From assembly GCA_002721105.1 (NCBI GenBank), contig PBJL01000008.1, positions 1 to 64,000 of the forward strand: DNA of 64,000 nt, written 5' to 3'. Positions 43,504 through 53,225 of this stretch are shown one piece after another. This DNA is from Acidiferrobacteraceae bacterium. Lineage in GTDB: Bacteria > Pseudomonadota > Gammaproteobacteria > Arenicellales > UBA868. The position numbers were made by a program, and so were the translations under genes. How positions within the stretch are numbered: position 1 is the stretch's first letter; every line of letters starts with the position of its first letter. The notes under the pieces were generated by a model, which saw nothing but the letters and a program-made list of their open reading frames with translations, was not told the origin of the DNA and did no database searches.

Positions 43504-45120
43504 ATGAGTTCTGACGTTTCTTCGAAGCTCCTGACGGCAGATGGTATACCGCTCAAAGTTAGCCTTAGAAGATCTTTACGGCGAAATAAGTTGCGAGCTT
43601 TGGGGCTGATTTTGCCAGCGTTTCTATTTCTTCTTTTCCTTTTCGTGCTACCCATAGGCAGTCTATTAAGTAGAAGTGTGGATGACAGTCTTTCAAATAT
43701 GCAATTACCGTTAACATTTGGGTTTTTTAGTAATTGGGATCGTGAAACGATCCCTGAAGAAGAGTTGTTTCATGCGATGTATCTTGATTTGTTTACATTG
43801 AATAAGTTTTTTATCAGCAATAACAAGGGGCCAAATGTTGACGCAAATGATCCGGGATGGTGGATTAAGATACCAGATAAAGGACCATACAAGCCATCTA
43901 TAACTAAGATAAATCCAGCTTGGGGTGAGGTAGAAATATGGCAGTCGTTGAAACAGATCGTTGATGAAGCGGCTGTATATGATGGAAGCTCAGTAGAAAA
44001 GAAAGCCGCTAAAAATCGGGCACAGTTTGATTTGTGTAGAGAGTTGACGACCTTACCTAATGCGAGTTGTAAACGACTATATGCGAGTCTGATGGAATGG
44101 AATGGCGATAGTGTTCCTGACGAATCTGTATTCACATCTATGTATAAAGATCTTGCCTCTGCACACAAAATTCTTGTTGGAAAGTCTGGCACTCGAATGA
44201 ACTATGAGCAACCAGGCTGGAAAAGCCTTATTAGGAAATCACTGAGAGCGTTTAAGAAGTTTGACGAGCCGCCTTATAGAGAAGCTATGATTAAGGCTGA
44301 TGAACGTTGGGGCAAAATTGAATTCTGGCATTCTCTTGGCGCTATGAAAGATACAAGAACTATGGGCTATTACTGGAACTCGCTCGATAGACGGTTTGAT
44401 GTCAATAAGGATGTCGTCATGCAGCCAGAAGAGCGGCGAGTTTATGTGATGCTCTGGGGTCGGACCATGCTTGTTAGTCTTTATGTAACAATTTTTTGTT
44501 TATTATTGGCTTATCCTACTTCACATTTACTTGCTACCTTACCATTGCGATACTCAAATTTGTTGATGATTTGCGTGCTCATGCCTTTTTGGACTTCATT
44601 ACTAGTACGGATTGTTGCTTGGATGGTGATGTTGCAACAGCAGGGGATTATTAATGACACCTTAGTATGGGCAAATATAATTTCCGATGAGAATAGATTA
44701 CCAATGATGTTTAACTTTACAGGAACGGTAATTGTTATGGTACAGATTTTGCTACCTTTTATGATTCTTCCTCTGTATAGTGTTATGAAGACGATACCAC
44801 CAAGTTATATGAGAGCTGCCCAAAATCTTGGAGCACCACCTTGGCTTGCATTTGTTCGTGTTTACATGCCCCAGACTTTACCGGGTGTTGGAGCTGGAGT
44901 TATCTTGGTTTTTATTGTAGCAATTGGGTATTACATTACCCCTGAATTGGTAGGCGGAAAGGATGGTCGATTGATTGGTAATATGGTGGCATACCATATG
45001 CAGAAATCGCTCAATTGGGGCTTAGCTGCAGCTATGGGTAGCCTGTTACTTGTTGCTATTCTATTGCTCTATTGGGTATACGACAAAGTTGTTGGAATTG
45101 ATAACATGAAATTGGGTTGA
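43504..45120 (+). CDS. potB: Spermidine/putrescine-type permease with a large duplicated extracytoplasmic insertion
   Basis: A 538-residue PotB-type permease, about 240 residues longer than usual. The first span is at about 34-58. The other spans start near 321 and include the EAA loop (YMRAAQNLGAPPWLAFVRVYMPQ). Between them lies a roughly 260-residue segment placed outside the cytoplasm, made of two related modules: the first at about 78-152 (IPEEELFHAMYLDL onward, ending VEIWQSLK), the second at about 199-281 (VPDESVFTSMYKDL, ending IEFWHSLG). A Cys pair occurs near 178 and 189. An upstream GTG at 43498 is an alternative start. Its stop overlaps the potC start region. Confidence 0.88.
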   Translation: MSSDVSSKLLTADGIPLKVSLRRSLRRNKLRALGLILPAFLFLLFLFVLPIGSLLSRSVDDSLSNMQLPLTFGFFSNWDRETIPEEELFHAMYLDLFTLNKFFISNNKGPNVDANDPGWWIKIPDKGPYKPSITKINPAWGEVEIWQSLKQIVDEAAVYDGSSVEKKAAKNRAQFDLCRELTTLPNASCKRLYASLMEWNGDSVPDESVFTSMYKDLASAHKILVGKSGTRMNYEQPGWKSLIRKSLRAFKKFDEPPYREAMIKADERWGKIEFWHSLGAMKDTRTMGYYWNSLDRRFDVNKDVVMQPEERRVYVMLWGRTMLVSLYVTIFCLLLAYPTSHLLATLPLRYSNLLMICVLMPFWTSLLVRIVAWMVMLQQQGIINDTLVWANIISDENRLPMMFNFTGTVIVMVQILLPFMILPLYSVMKTIPPSYMRAAQNLGAPPWLAFVRVYMPQTLPGVGAGVILVFIVAIGYYITPELVGGKDGRLIGNMVAYHMQKSLNWGLAAAMGSLLLVAILLLYWVYDKVVGIDNMKLG

Positions 45121-45125
45121 TTTTG

Positions 45126-46010
45126 ATGGCACTGCCTAGCTACGCTACTCCATTACAACGTATTTGGAATTACATATACTTATCTCTATGTGCGTTGGTT
45201 TTATTCTTCCTTGTTATGCCGTTAATTGCAGTTATACCGATGTCATTTTCTTCTTCACCGTTTCTGCAATTCACTCCCGAGATGTTACGTTTTGATCCAG
45301 AGGCATTCTCGTTAAGATGGTATCGCATAATGGTTGGTGATTGTTCTGATCCAAATATTACGACAGTTTGTTCGGATAGGTGGAAAGATGGGGCACGTAA
45401 TAGTTTGTTTATAGCATTGTGTGCAACGGTTTTGGCAACAACACTAGGAACTTTGGCCTCATTAGCTCTTAGTCGCACTTACACTCCATTTCGCAAATTA
45501 ATCATGGCAATTATGATTTCCCCATTGATCGTACCACTGATTATTACAGCCTCCGGAATGTTCATGTTTTTTGCCAAGTTTCAGTTAGTAGCGACTTTCA
45601 CTGGAATGATTCTAGCTCATACGGTTCTTGGGATGCCATTTGTAGTCATCACTGTAACAGCTACACTTTCTAGTTTTGACTACACTTTAACTCGTGCAGC
45701 GGCGGGATTAGGTGGCACACCTTTTTACAATTTCTTCAAGGTTCAGCTACCACTAATTACGCCAGGTGTAATATCAGGCGCATTATTTGCATTTATTACA
45801 TCTTTTGACGAGGTTGTAGTAGTGCTTTTTATTGGGAGTCAGAACCAAATTACGCTACCACGACAGATGTGGTCAGGAATTCGACAAGAAATAAGTCCTA
45901 CAATTCTTTCGGTGGCGACAATCTTGGTTATCTTATCCATATTATTACTTACCACAGTAGAATTGCTCCGGCGCCGAAGTGAACGTTTAAGAGGAATACG
46001 TCCTAGTTAA
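45126..46010 (+). CDS. potC: Spermidine/putrescine-type permease
   Basis: A 294-residue permease with six spans. The EAA loop is LTRAAAGLGGTPFYNFFKVQLP. After the first span a loop contains the CSDPNITTVCSDRW Cys pair. It pairs with PotB. A TTG at 45117 overlaps the potB stop, but the ATG at 45126 is preferred. It ends the importer cluster. No terminator is obvious after it. Confidence 0.88.
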   Translation: MALPSYATPLQRIWNYIYLSLCALVLFFLVMPLIAVIPMSFSSSPFLQFTPEMLRFDPEAFSLRWYRIMVGDCSDPNITTVCSDRWKDGARNSLFIALCATVLATTLGTLASLALSRTYTPFRKLIMAIMISPLIVPLIITASGMFMFFAKFQLVATFTGMILAHTVLGMPFVVITVTATLSSFDYTLTRAAAGLGGTPFYNFFKVQLPLITPGVISGALFAFITSFDEVVVVLFIGSQNQITLPRQMWSGIRQEISPTILSVATILVILSILLLTTVELLRRRSERLRGIRPS

Positions 46011-46260
46011 CATAAATATATTGTATGTGGCAATTTTTAGTTAGGGGCGTATGAATCCAAGGGAAGGAAGCTATCATATAATTAGTTGTTGATCATCGAT
46101 ATCAATAATAACAATTAACCATGTTTGGAGACATAGCTTTAAAAAAGTTGTATTAATTTATAATTGGTAGATTGCTCAGATAAAGTATTGTTGCGCAATA
46201 TTGAAAACATTCATGACATCTAAAAATCAGTCTAATCAAAAGTATGCTTCGGGTTAGCTT

Positions 46261-47742
46261 ATGTTTTCTACGGAAATAGTAGATCAAAAAAGTTATCAGA
46301 ATTCAGTTCGAAGATGTCGCGACGAACGTATAGTGCTGCCTACTTTTAAACAGCTAGCTTTCCCTTCGGAAATTCCGCTAGATATTAAAAATACACTTCA
46401 ATCTGTTAATAAAATTGACGCAAATCCTCTAAATCTCTTCCGAGTTCATTGGTACAATATGTGGAAGAAAAGTACGCAAGCGTCAATCCCGGAATACATC
46501 GAATTACCCAGTGAGTTGACCGGAGTTAATGCTCGTATTGTGATGATTTTAGGGAATCGTTTCCCTATGATCGATGCCCACAAAGTTTTAGCGGCTTATG
46601 CTTGTCTCGTACCTCGAATTGTTAGCGGAAGATTTGATCCAACTCAGCAAAGAGCTGTCTGGCCGTCTACCGGAAATTATGCTCGTGGTGGAATTGCAAT
46701 TTCTCGTTTATTGCGCTGTCGTGGTGTTGCAGTGCTTCCAGAGAATATGAGTCAGGAACGTTTTGATTGGTTGGAACGATGGGTAGGAGAACCTGAAGAC
46801 ATTATTCGAACACCAGGATCTGAGAGCAATGTAAAAGAGATTTATGATGCATGCCAAATTTTAGCCAAAGACAAAAGAAATATTATTGTTAACCAGTTTT
46901 CTGAATTTGCAAATCACATAATTCACTATTATGCAAGTGGCATTGCATTAGAAGATATTTTTTTGAAGTTGTCCCAGCGTGAGTCGAAGTTGCGCTTAGC
47001 GGCGTTTGTAGCTGCATCTGGTTCCTCCGGAACACTCGGTGCCGGTGATTGGCTAAAGGAGAGATATGAGAGTTTAATAGTAGCAGTAGAAGCGCTTGAG
47101 TGCCCAACGATGCTATATAATGGTTATGGAGAACACAATATTCAGGGAATTGGAGACAAACATATTCCTCTAATCCACAATGTAATGAATACTGATTTGG
47201 TTGCAGCTATTAGTGATCGAGCAACGGATAGTCTAAATCTTGTTTTTAATAGCCGAGTAGGAAAAGATTACTTGCGAGATGAATTGGGGTTAGACATCGA
47301 ATTTGTCGATCAGTTGCGACATTTTGGACTCTCATCAATTGCTAATATGCTAGCTTCTGTTAAGGCTGCTAAAGTACTTGATCTGGGGCCAGAAGACATC
47401 ATAATGTCTGTGGCTACGGATGGTTCGGAGTTGTACAAGAGTGAAAAAGAGCAATTTAGGTTTTCAGCGTATCCCGATGGATTTACTAAGAAGGATGTTG
47501 AAAAAATTATTGAGGAAAGATTAATTAATGCAAGTCCGAATCATGTCGAAAAGCTTGATAATATAGGACGCAATCGAATTTTCAATTTGGGTTATTTTAC
47601 TTGGGTCGAACAGCAGGGCGTGAACCTTGAAGATTTTGAGGTTCGAAGAACTAAACAATTCTGGGAATCGATGCACGATATTATCCCTATTTGGGATCAG
47701 TGTATTAGGGAGTTCAATTTTGAAGTTGGGATTAGTGACTGA
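46261..47742 (+). CDS. Fold-type-II PLP enzyme, cysteine-synthase-like, with long N-terminal part
   Basis: A 493-residue protein of the tryptophan-synthase-beta superfamily. The probable PLP lysine is K108 in PMIDAHKVLAAYA, and the substrate-carboxylate loop PSTGNYARGG is at 135-144. A glycine-rich phosphate loop follows around ASGSSGTLGAGDW. An N-terminal extension of some 90 residues and a C-terminal extension set it apart from CysK. No signature identifies the substrate. It may be a beta-eliminating lyase or beta-replacing synthase. A HAD gene follows after 72 bp. Confidence 0.8.
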   Translation: MFSTEIVDQKSYQNSVRRCRDERIVLPTFKQLAFPSEIPLDIKNTLQSVNKIDANPLNLFRVHWYNMWKKSTQASIPEYIELPSELTGVNARIVMILGNRFPMIDAHKVLAAYACLVPRIVSGRFDPTQQRAVWPSTGNYARGGIAISRLLRCRGVAVLPENMSQERFDWLERWVGEPEDIIRTPGSESNVKEIYDACQILAKDKRNIIVNQFSEFANHIIHYYASGIALEDIFLKLSQRESKLRLAAFVAASGSSGTLGAGDWLKERYESLIVAVEALECPTMLYNGYGEHNIQGIGDKHIPLIHNVMNTDLVAAISDRATDSLNLVFNSRVGKDYLRDELGLDIEFVDQLRHFGLSSIANMLASVKAAKVLDLGPEDIIMSVATDGSELYKSEKEQFRFSAYPDGFTKKDVEKIIEERLINASPNHVEKLDNIGRNRIFNLGYFTWVEQQGVNLEDFEVRRTKQFWESMHDIIPIWDQCIREFNFEVGISD

Positions 47743-47814
47743 ATTGTTTGGAAGTATTGCAAGCTAGTTAGAGAGCAATTAGACCTTATATTTTTTGGAA
47801 AAATATAATTAAAT

Positions 47815-48465
47815 ATGCCTGAGATTGATTTCGTATTCGATTTAGACGGGACAATTAGTGACCCCAAGATTGGTATGGCAGAATCTATTAATTGGGCTTT
47901 AAATAGCCATAATTTCAAAACTATTTCTGACGATGACATTGGAAATCTTATAGGATTACCCCTTGATGAGATGTATGCTCGATTCTGTGGAGATCTAAAA
48001 AAACCTATACTTGATGATTTGGTGGATAAATATCGGCAACATTTCTGGAATATTGGTTATTCAAAAAATACTCTCTACCCTGAGGTCAAGTCGTTGTTGA
48101 GGTACTTGTACTCAGAACCTGACTATAGACTATTTATTTGTACATCTAAACCCGCAGATATAGCTAGAAAGATTCTGAACATGTTTAATCTAGATGAACT
48201 ATTTGACTTTATCAGTGGTGGGGATGTTGGTATAGCTAAACATCAACAATTAAAAGACTTACTCAACAATGGTACTGTTAGACACAATCCAATAATGATT
48301 GGTGATCGTTTTATCGATATACAGGCTGCGAGACAAAATCAACTTCAGTCTATTGGAGTTCTTTGGGGATATGGATCACGAAGTGAGTTGGAAGATGAAG
48401 GAGCAAATTACGTAGTAGAAAATCCAGGTGAAATCAAAAAAATTGTTGCTTTAAACCAAAACTAA
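47815..48465 (+). CDS. HAD-superfamily phosphatase (phosphoglycolate-phosphatase-like)
   Basis: A 216-residue HAD hydrolase with the nucleophile motif FDLDGTISD (Asp9, Asp11), motif II FICTSKP, a conserved Lys in GIAKHQQLK and motif IV MIGDRFIDIQAA. The helical cap is inserted after motif I. The substrate is a small phosphoester, not assignable. It is followed by a terminator-like hairpin. Confidence 0.88.
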   Translation: MPEIDFVFDLDGTISDPKIGMAESINWALNSHNFKTISDDDIGNLIGLPLDEMYARFCGDLKKPILDDLVDKYRQHFWNIGYSKNTLYPEVKSLLRYLYSEPDYRLFICTSKPADIARKILNMFNLDELFDFISGGDVGIAKHQQLKDLLNNGTVRHNPIMIGDRFIDIQAARQNQLQSIGVLWGYGSRSELEDEGANYVVENPGEIKKIVALNQN

Positions 48466-48512
48466 ATTTGTAATGCTATGTGAAATGGGGTTGATTACCT
48501 AGTCGCTAAAAA

Positions 48513-48535
48513 AAACCCCGCAGAGAGCGGGGTTT
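48513..48535. terminator. Perfect hairpin with A-run upstream, after the HAD gene
   Basis: A perfect 9-bp stem (AAACCCCGC with GCGGGGTTT) closes a 5-nt loop. On the plus strand only TTTAATCA follows, a weak tract; on the minus strand eight T follow, a strong one. It thus can terminate in both directions and is stronger for leftward transcripts. The 280 bp to the LysR start hold a strong Shine-Dalgarno (AAGGAGG at 48553-48559) that leads only into ATG-CGA-TGA, a two-codon frame. Confidence 0.7.
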
Positions 48536-48812
48536 AATCATAATCACACACCAAGGAGGATAGCAGCATGCGATGACGCGTAGCATTATCTGAATCAAGC
48601 ATCATCGCTACAACTGATGATTTCTCAATAACACATTAGATATTCTCATTAATTTAGAATTACTCGATAGATTGTCATATAATCTGAAATTTTAACTGTA
48701 TTAATAAAACTATATGATTATTAAAGCTATTTTTCATCAGTGTTGTTGCAGGTAAAAGGTATTTTTGCTAGATTTTGAAGTAAAATTAATTGATAAAGAT
48801 TTAGATTATTTG

Positions 48813-49742
48813 ATGTCCATGAGACCAATTTCGATGCCGCCACTGAATGCATTAAAAGCTTTTGAGTGTAGTGGCCGCCATATGAGTATCACAAAAGCCG
48901 CCACGGAATTAAATGTGACACCTGCGGCAGTTAGTCATCAAATTAAAACCCTGGAATCCTTTTTTGGTGTCAAGTTATTTGAAAGGAAGAATCGTGGGCT
49001 AGCGTTAACTTTTGCCGGCCAGGCTTGTATGCCAGAGTTGCGAAAAGGATTTGATCATATAAGTGTTGCTATTGGGCGCGTTAGGTCCAGCATTGAAACT
49101 GAACCACTTTTGATAAGCGCGCCCCCAATTTTTGGTGCGAAATGGTTAGTTCCCAGAATATCTGAGTTTTCCGTGCTTCATCCTGAGGTACAAATTCGGC
49201 TTGATCCATTGCAAAATATTTCTGAGCTTGAGGGTCCCGAAACGGATGTGACTATTCGTTTTGGCCGTGGTCGGTATCCGGGGTTGAGAGCACATCGGCT
49301 GATGGAGCAAAGTGTTTTTCCTGTTTGTAGTCCAGAATTGCTTCGGGGGCAGCACTCACTTAAGGTGCCAAAGGATTTGCGTTGGCAAACCCTCATACAT
49401 TTTGATCCTAATTTTCACGATCCAGATTGGCCACGATGGGAAAAATGGCTACGCGCCGCCAATGTTAATGGTATTGATTCTGAGAATGGCCCTCGCTTTA
49501 GTTCCCCTAACTTTACGATTCAGGCTGTCCTTGAACAGCAGGGAGTAGCGCTTGCAGTGAGTTTAATGGCTGATGAGTTGGTTTCCCAGGGACGTTTGGT
49601 TCGTTTATTTGATGTCAAGTATCCGGGAACCTATGGATACTACTGTGTCACTAGCGATCAAAAAGCTGAAGAACCACGGGTTAAAGCATTTTGGGATTGG
49701 TTAGTCACCGAGGCCGAAGAAAATAAATCGGTGATCGATTAG
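48813..49742 (+). CDS. LysR-family regulator, GcvA type
   Basis: A roughly 309-residue LysR protein. The N-terminal helix-turn-helix MPPLNALKAFECSGRHMSIT and VTPAAVSHQIKTLESF is of the GcvA subgroup. The effector domain has APPIFGAKWLVPR. The start is uncertain: an in-frame TTG at 48765 adds 16 residues and has AAAAGG upstream; the ATG at 48813 gives the conventional N-terminus. Its target genes are not evident, as the next gene is convergent. Confidence 0.88.
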   Translation: MSMRPISMPPLNALKAFECSGRHMSITKAATELNVTPAAVSHQIKTLESFFGVKLFERKNRGLALTFAGQACMPELRKGFDHISVAIGRVRSSIETEPLLISAPPIFGAKWLVPRISEFSVLHPEVQIRLDPLQNISELEGPETDVTIRFGRGRYPGLRAHRLMEQSVFPVCSPELLRGQHSLKVPKDLRWQTLIHFDPNFHDPDWPRWEKWLRAANVNGIDSENGPRFSSPNFTIQAVLEQQGVALAVSLMADELVSQGRLVRLFDVKYPGTYGYYCVTSDQKAEEPRVKAFWDWLVTEAEENKSVID

Positions 49743-49784
49743 TTGAGATCCAATGAAAGCCTATTCTTTAGCCAACTTCAATAG

Positions 49785-50990
49785 CTAATCGAGGTCTGTT
49801 GAGATTTCAAGGCACTGTGTTACAAATTCAGAATCGAGTTCTAATTCGGTTGCAATTTTAGTTAGTAGCTCTAATTCTTTATCTGCTATTGGTTTTTCTG
49901 CCTGAGCAATTACACATAGATCTCGAACTACATGCATTCTTTGAGTTAGGCTAGCTCGTTTTCGCGCCTCGGAGAGTCTTTTAGGAAGCACTTCTTTCAA
50001 TTGTTCCGGGTCAAGTTTTTCTAGAGCGTATCGCGGATCAACAAATCGATTCATGGTTTCTCGTTCCTTTTCACTAACACCTTGATGAATATGAGCAATT
50101 GTGACTGCACTCGCAATAAATAAGTTGCGCATTGCGCGTGTTGCATCAGTCTTACCTTCCATATAATTCGGTTCCATCAATCCCATGATATCTCGCACAG
50201 AGTTCTCTAGACTAATTTTGTCAACACCACTCAATTTTATTAAATTAGATTCAAAAAAAAGTTTAAGAGCCTTCACGCGAATCGGGCTAAATGGGTGAGT
50301 CAAGAACCAGTCTTGTTTAGGCCCACCATAGCTTGAGTTCTCATCAAAAGCCACCATATCGTCTACTTGATCAAGAAATTCACTGAGATCAAATTGAACG
50401 ATTCTTTGATCGGTGATTCCTGATGCTAATTTAAATAATGCTTGCGATACACTCTGTAAATCTTCTGAGCATAAGGCTCCAGCACGGTCAGCTGAGACCT
50501 CTGCATATCGTGACCAGGCAAAAAGATCCAATATTAATGAGGGAGATGCTTGTTTGTTATTCTTCATAATGTGCCCGATAGGTATCTCATGATGTTTGTA
50601 AAGATGATGTCCTAATTCATGGCCAACAACAAAGAGTAATTCAGCATCAGAAAAGCCTTCAAGAAGAGAAGATGAAAACATTAAAAATGTTCTTCCATCT
50701 TCTGGTTTGAAACAAGCCGCATTAAATTGTGGGCTTGCGTAAGCATATAGTTCCAATGGTGAGTCGATCTCGAGTCTTTCCGTACACTGGTCTAGCATTT
50801 TGTGTAGTGGAACGGACATTTGCCGACTAAGTCGGACTGAAGTTGCTAACAAATGACGGCGTATTCCAGGACGGCTATCATTTTTTTCGGTGCGCTGAAT
50901 TTGAGTTCGAGCCTTCTTGATTTCAGTGTGCTCCAGTAGTGTTTCGTAGAGTTTCGTGTCTTCTGTACAGCGGGCCTTGGAGGTGTTCAT
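49785..50990 (-). CDS. M48-type metallopeptidase fused to a TerB-like domain
   Basis: A protein of about 401 residues. The N-terminal part has a zinc-peptidase site HELGHH with the downstream ExxxAD of M48 (YAEVSADRAG). The C-terminal 115 residues (RNLFIASAVTIAHIHQGVSE onward, ending in ELELDSEFV) are helical and match the TerB-like acidic module. No membrane span or signal peptide is visible, so the protease should act in the cytoplasm, unlike HtpX. The ATG at 50990, six bases after AGGA, is preferred to TTG 51020. Role unknown, perhaps stress-related. Confidence 0.8.
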   Translation of the reverse strand: MNTSKARCTEDTKLYETLLEHTEIKKARTQIQRTEKNDSRPGIRRHLLATSVRLSRQMSVPLHKMLDQCTERLEIDSPLELYAYASPQFNAACFKPEDGRTFLMFSSSLLEGFSDAELLFVVGHELGHHLYKHHEIPIGHIMKNNKQASPSLILDLFAWSRYAEVSADRAGALCSEDLQSVSQALFKLASGITDQRIVQFDLSEFLDQVDDMVAFDENSSYGGPKQDWFLTHPFSPIRVKALKLFFESNLIKLSGVDKISLENSVRDIMGLMEPNYMEGKTDATRAMRNLFIASAVTIAHIHQGVSEKERETMNRFVDPRYALEKLDPEQLKEVLPKRLSEARKRASLTQRMHVVRDLCVIAQAEKPIADKELELLTKIATELELDSEFVTQCLEISTDLD

Positions 50991-51231
50991 GTTCATTCCT
51001 ATATCATTTTTATTTTTCAATTAGTGATGGAAAATGTTCAGTATTTTATTGGGTTTATGTACGCTCTCAATTAGTTTGTTACGCTAAATAATTGCGACTG
51101 TTTTTAATACCAGATTGTGTCTGAGGGTATTTTTCAAGAATTTATTCATTATGTCCAATCAAAAATTTCATGTTTCTGAACTATAATGCCATCTCGCAAA
51201 TTGATTTTACATAATAGGGACTTATCAAGAC

Positions 51232-51594
51232 ATGGCAGTAAAGATAGATAAATCAACCATCATAAAAGCTGCTGGTAGTGAAGGTAAAATTATCAGAGAG
51301 ATAATTGGTAGAATTAATAACGAATGCTCCGATATTAGTGTTGCGCATATGACGAGCCCCGAAGGCTGGCGAGAGTCCGGGCAGAGACCAGATTTTAATG
51401 AGTACACCTATGTTATAGGTGGGATGTTAAAGGTCGAAACGGAAGCTGGTGATCTTGAAATTCGAGCAGGACAGGGCATAGAAGTACAAAAAGGGGAATG
51501 GGTGCGATATAGCACACCTTCGGTGGGAGGTGCTGAGTACATCGCAATCTGCATTCCAGCATTTTCACTTGACCTAGTGAATAGAGAAGTATAA
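51232..51594 (+). CDS. Small cupin-domain protein
   Basis: A 120-residue single cupin. The first motif reads through GWRESGQRPDFNEYTYVIGG and the second through LEIRAGQGIEVQKGEWVRYS. One usual metal ligand His appears replaced by Arg/Gln residues, so the metal site may be altered or absent. The product could be an isomerase, epimerase or ligand-binding protein. It lies 45 bp ahead of cysE on the same strand. Confidence 0.7.
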   Translation: MAVKIDKSTIIKAAGSEGKIIREIIGRINNECSDISVAHMTSPEGWRESGQRPDFNEYTYVIGGMLKVETEAGDLEIRAGQGIEVQKGEWVRYSTPSVGGAEYIAICIPAFSLDLVNREV

Positions 51595-51639
51595 AAAACG
51601 ATCTATTTGTAGTGGAGGAAAAAACGGGGTACTTCAAAC

Positions 51640-52446
51640 ATGGAAAAGAGTAAGAAAAAAACTAGCGTGGTCGATCCTATTTGGGAGTCTATTCGAGATG
51701 AGACATCAGTAAAAATGAATCGCGAACCGTTGCTTTCTAGTTTTTTTAATGATCTTATACACGTTCATGATTCACTAGAAGATTGTTTAGCTTTGCAATT
51801 AGCGAGGAAGCTCGGCTCGCCAATGCTTACCGAGAAGTTTCTCTACGATGTTCTGATTGAATCAATGAATTCGACGTCTAGAGTTGGTTCCCTTGTGAGA
51901 TCTGATTTACAAGCTTTCAGAGATCGAGATCCAGCCTGCGATGAATACTGTATGCCGCTTCTTTATTTTAAGGGATTCCATGCTCTAGAGGCATTTCGGG
52001 TAGCGCACGATCTTTGGGTTCGGGGGCGTCGCGAATTAGCGCTTTATTTGCAAAGTCGCATTAGTGAGGTATTTTCTGTGGATATACACCCAGCGGCTCA
52101 AGTAGGGGCAGGCATTTTGTTAGATCATGCGACTGGACTGGTGATCGGTGAAACAGCGGTCATAAATGATAACGTTTCAATTCTGCATGAGGTGACTTTA
52201 GGCGGAACTGGCAAAGAAACAGGAGATCGACATCCAAAAATTCGATCGGGAGTATTAATCGGTGCTGGAGCAAAAATCCTCGGTAATGTCGAAATTGGGG
52301 AAGGGGCCAAGGTTGCTGCAGGAAGTATGGTGCTCAGTAATGTACCGCCACGTTGCACCGTTGCAGGAGTGCCGGCACAAATTGTGGGTAAATGTAACGA
52401 GGAACAACCAGCTTTAGAGATGAATCAAGGATTCTCTATTTCTTAA
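51640..52446 (+). CDS. cysE: Serine O-acetyltransferase
   Basis: A 268-residue CysE. It has an N-terminal helical domain (WESIRDETS, then LARKL) and a left-handed hexapeptide-repeat beta helix. The catalytic pair is D148 in VDIHP and H163 in LLDHATG, the same spacing as E. coli Asp143/His158. GGTGKETGDRHPKI and GAGAKILGNV follow. It makes O-acetylserine for CysK. The C-terminal tail ends in Ile-Ser, and CysE tails ending in Ile dock into CysK, though the last residue here is Ser. Confidence 0.92.
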   Translation: MEKSKKKTSVVDPIWESIRDETSVKMNREPLLSSFFNDLIHVHDSLEDCLALQLARKLGSPMLTEKFLYDVLIESMNSTSRVGSLVRSDLQAFRDRDPACDEYCMPLLYFKGFHALEAFRVAHDLWVRGRRELALYLQSRISEVFSVDIHPAAQVGAGILLDHATGLVIGETAVINDNVSILHEVTLGGTGKETGDRHPKIRSGVLIGAGAKILGNVEIGEGAKVAAGSMVLSNVPPRCTVAGVPAQIVGKCNEEQPALEMNQGFSIS

Positions 52447-52510
52447 ATCTAAATTTGTTTTTGAGGTTAAATTTTTCAGTAACGTACGAAATTCTCCATG
52501 AGGGTTGGCC

Positions 52511-52969
52511 CTAATCCGTTAAGATTGGAAGAGACGTAGTATGCTTTATTTGTTCCATAGCAAAACTAGAGGTTACATCCGAAAGAGGCACACGATTTAT
52601 CAGTCTTTGATAGAACGAATCGAACGCTGCAATATCCGGTACTACTACTCGTAAAAGATAGTCAATTTCCCCGCTCATACGATAAAAATCTAGTATTTCT
52701 GGCATATCTTCAACTGATGTTGCAAAATTATCAAGCCAATCACGGTTATGCTGATTAGTTTTTATGGCGACGAAAACTGTTACCCCTGCCCCTACTTTAT
52801 TCGGATTTAAGAGGGCAACTCGCTTTTCTATCACGCCATCTTTCTCTAGTCTTCTAATTCTTTTCCAACACGGCGTAGAAGAAAGATGTACTTGAGATGC
52901 AATGCTCTCAATCGACAGGGTTGCATCTTCCTGAAGCAGAGATAATATTTTTTGATCAGTGGCGTCCAT
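52511..52969 (-). CDS. Lrp/AsnC-family regulator
   Basis: A 152-residue protein with an N-terminal helix-turn-helix (DQKILSLLQEDATLSIESIA, then LSSTPCWKRIRRLEKDGVI) and a C-terminal ligand-binding RAM domain (VFVAIKTNQ, then EIDYLLRVVVPD). It probably senses an amino acid. The divergent 256-bp gap to dsrC may hold its operator, but no clear palindrome was found. Confidence 0.9.
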   Translation of the reverse strand: MDATDQKILSLLQEDATLSIESIASQVHLSSTPCWKRIRRLEKDGVIEKRVALLNPNKVGAGVTVFVAIKTNQHNRDWLDNFATSVEDMPEILDFYRMSGEIDYLLRVVVPDIAAFDSFYQRLINRVPLSDVTSSFAMEQIKHTTSLPILTD

Positions 52970-53225
52970 AAAAATTTTTTCCTAATAACTATAAAAAAGT
53001 TAGTTTATCATTCTATCTTACTATTTTCCTGGTTATGTTAATAGATCTTTTTCCTATTTAGTTGTATTTCGAACTCAAGTGGCGATTGTGACATTATTGT
53101 GTCTCGTCAAGTAAATAAGGCACGCTCTTGCTAAAAAAATGCTTCCAAAATTGTTTTTTTTGGAAACGTTTTTGTCGTAGTATTAAAATTGACATGACTA
53201 TGGAATACTTTTCTGGTGCAACCAA

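Noticed and set aside
53189..53194. TTGACA upstream of dsrC as a promoter
   Set aside because: No acceptable -10 hexamer at the right distance.
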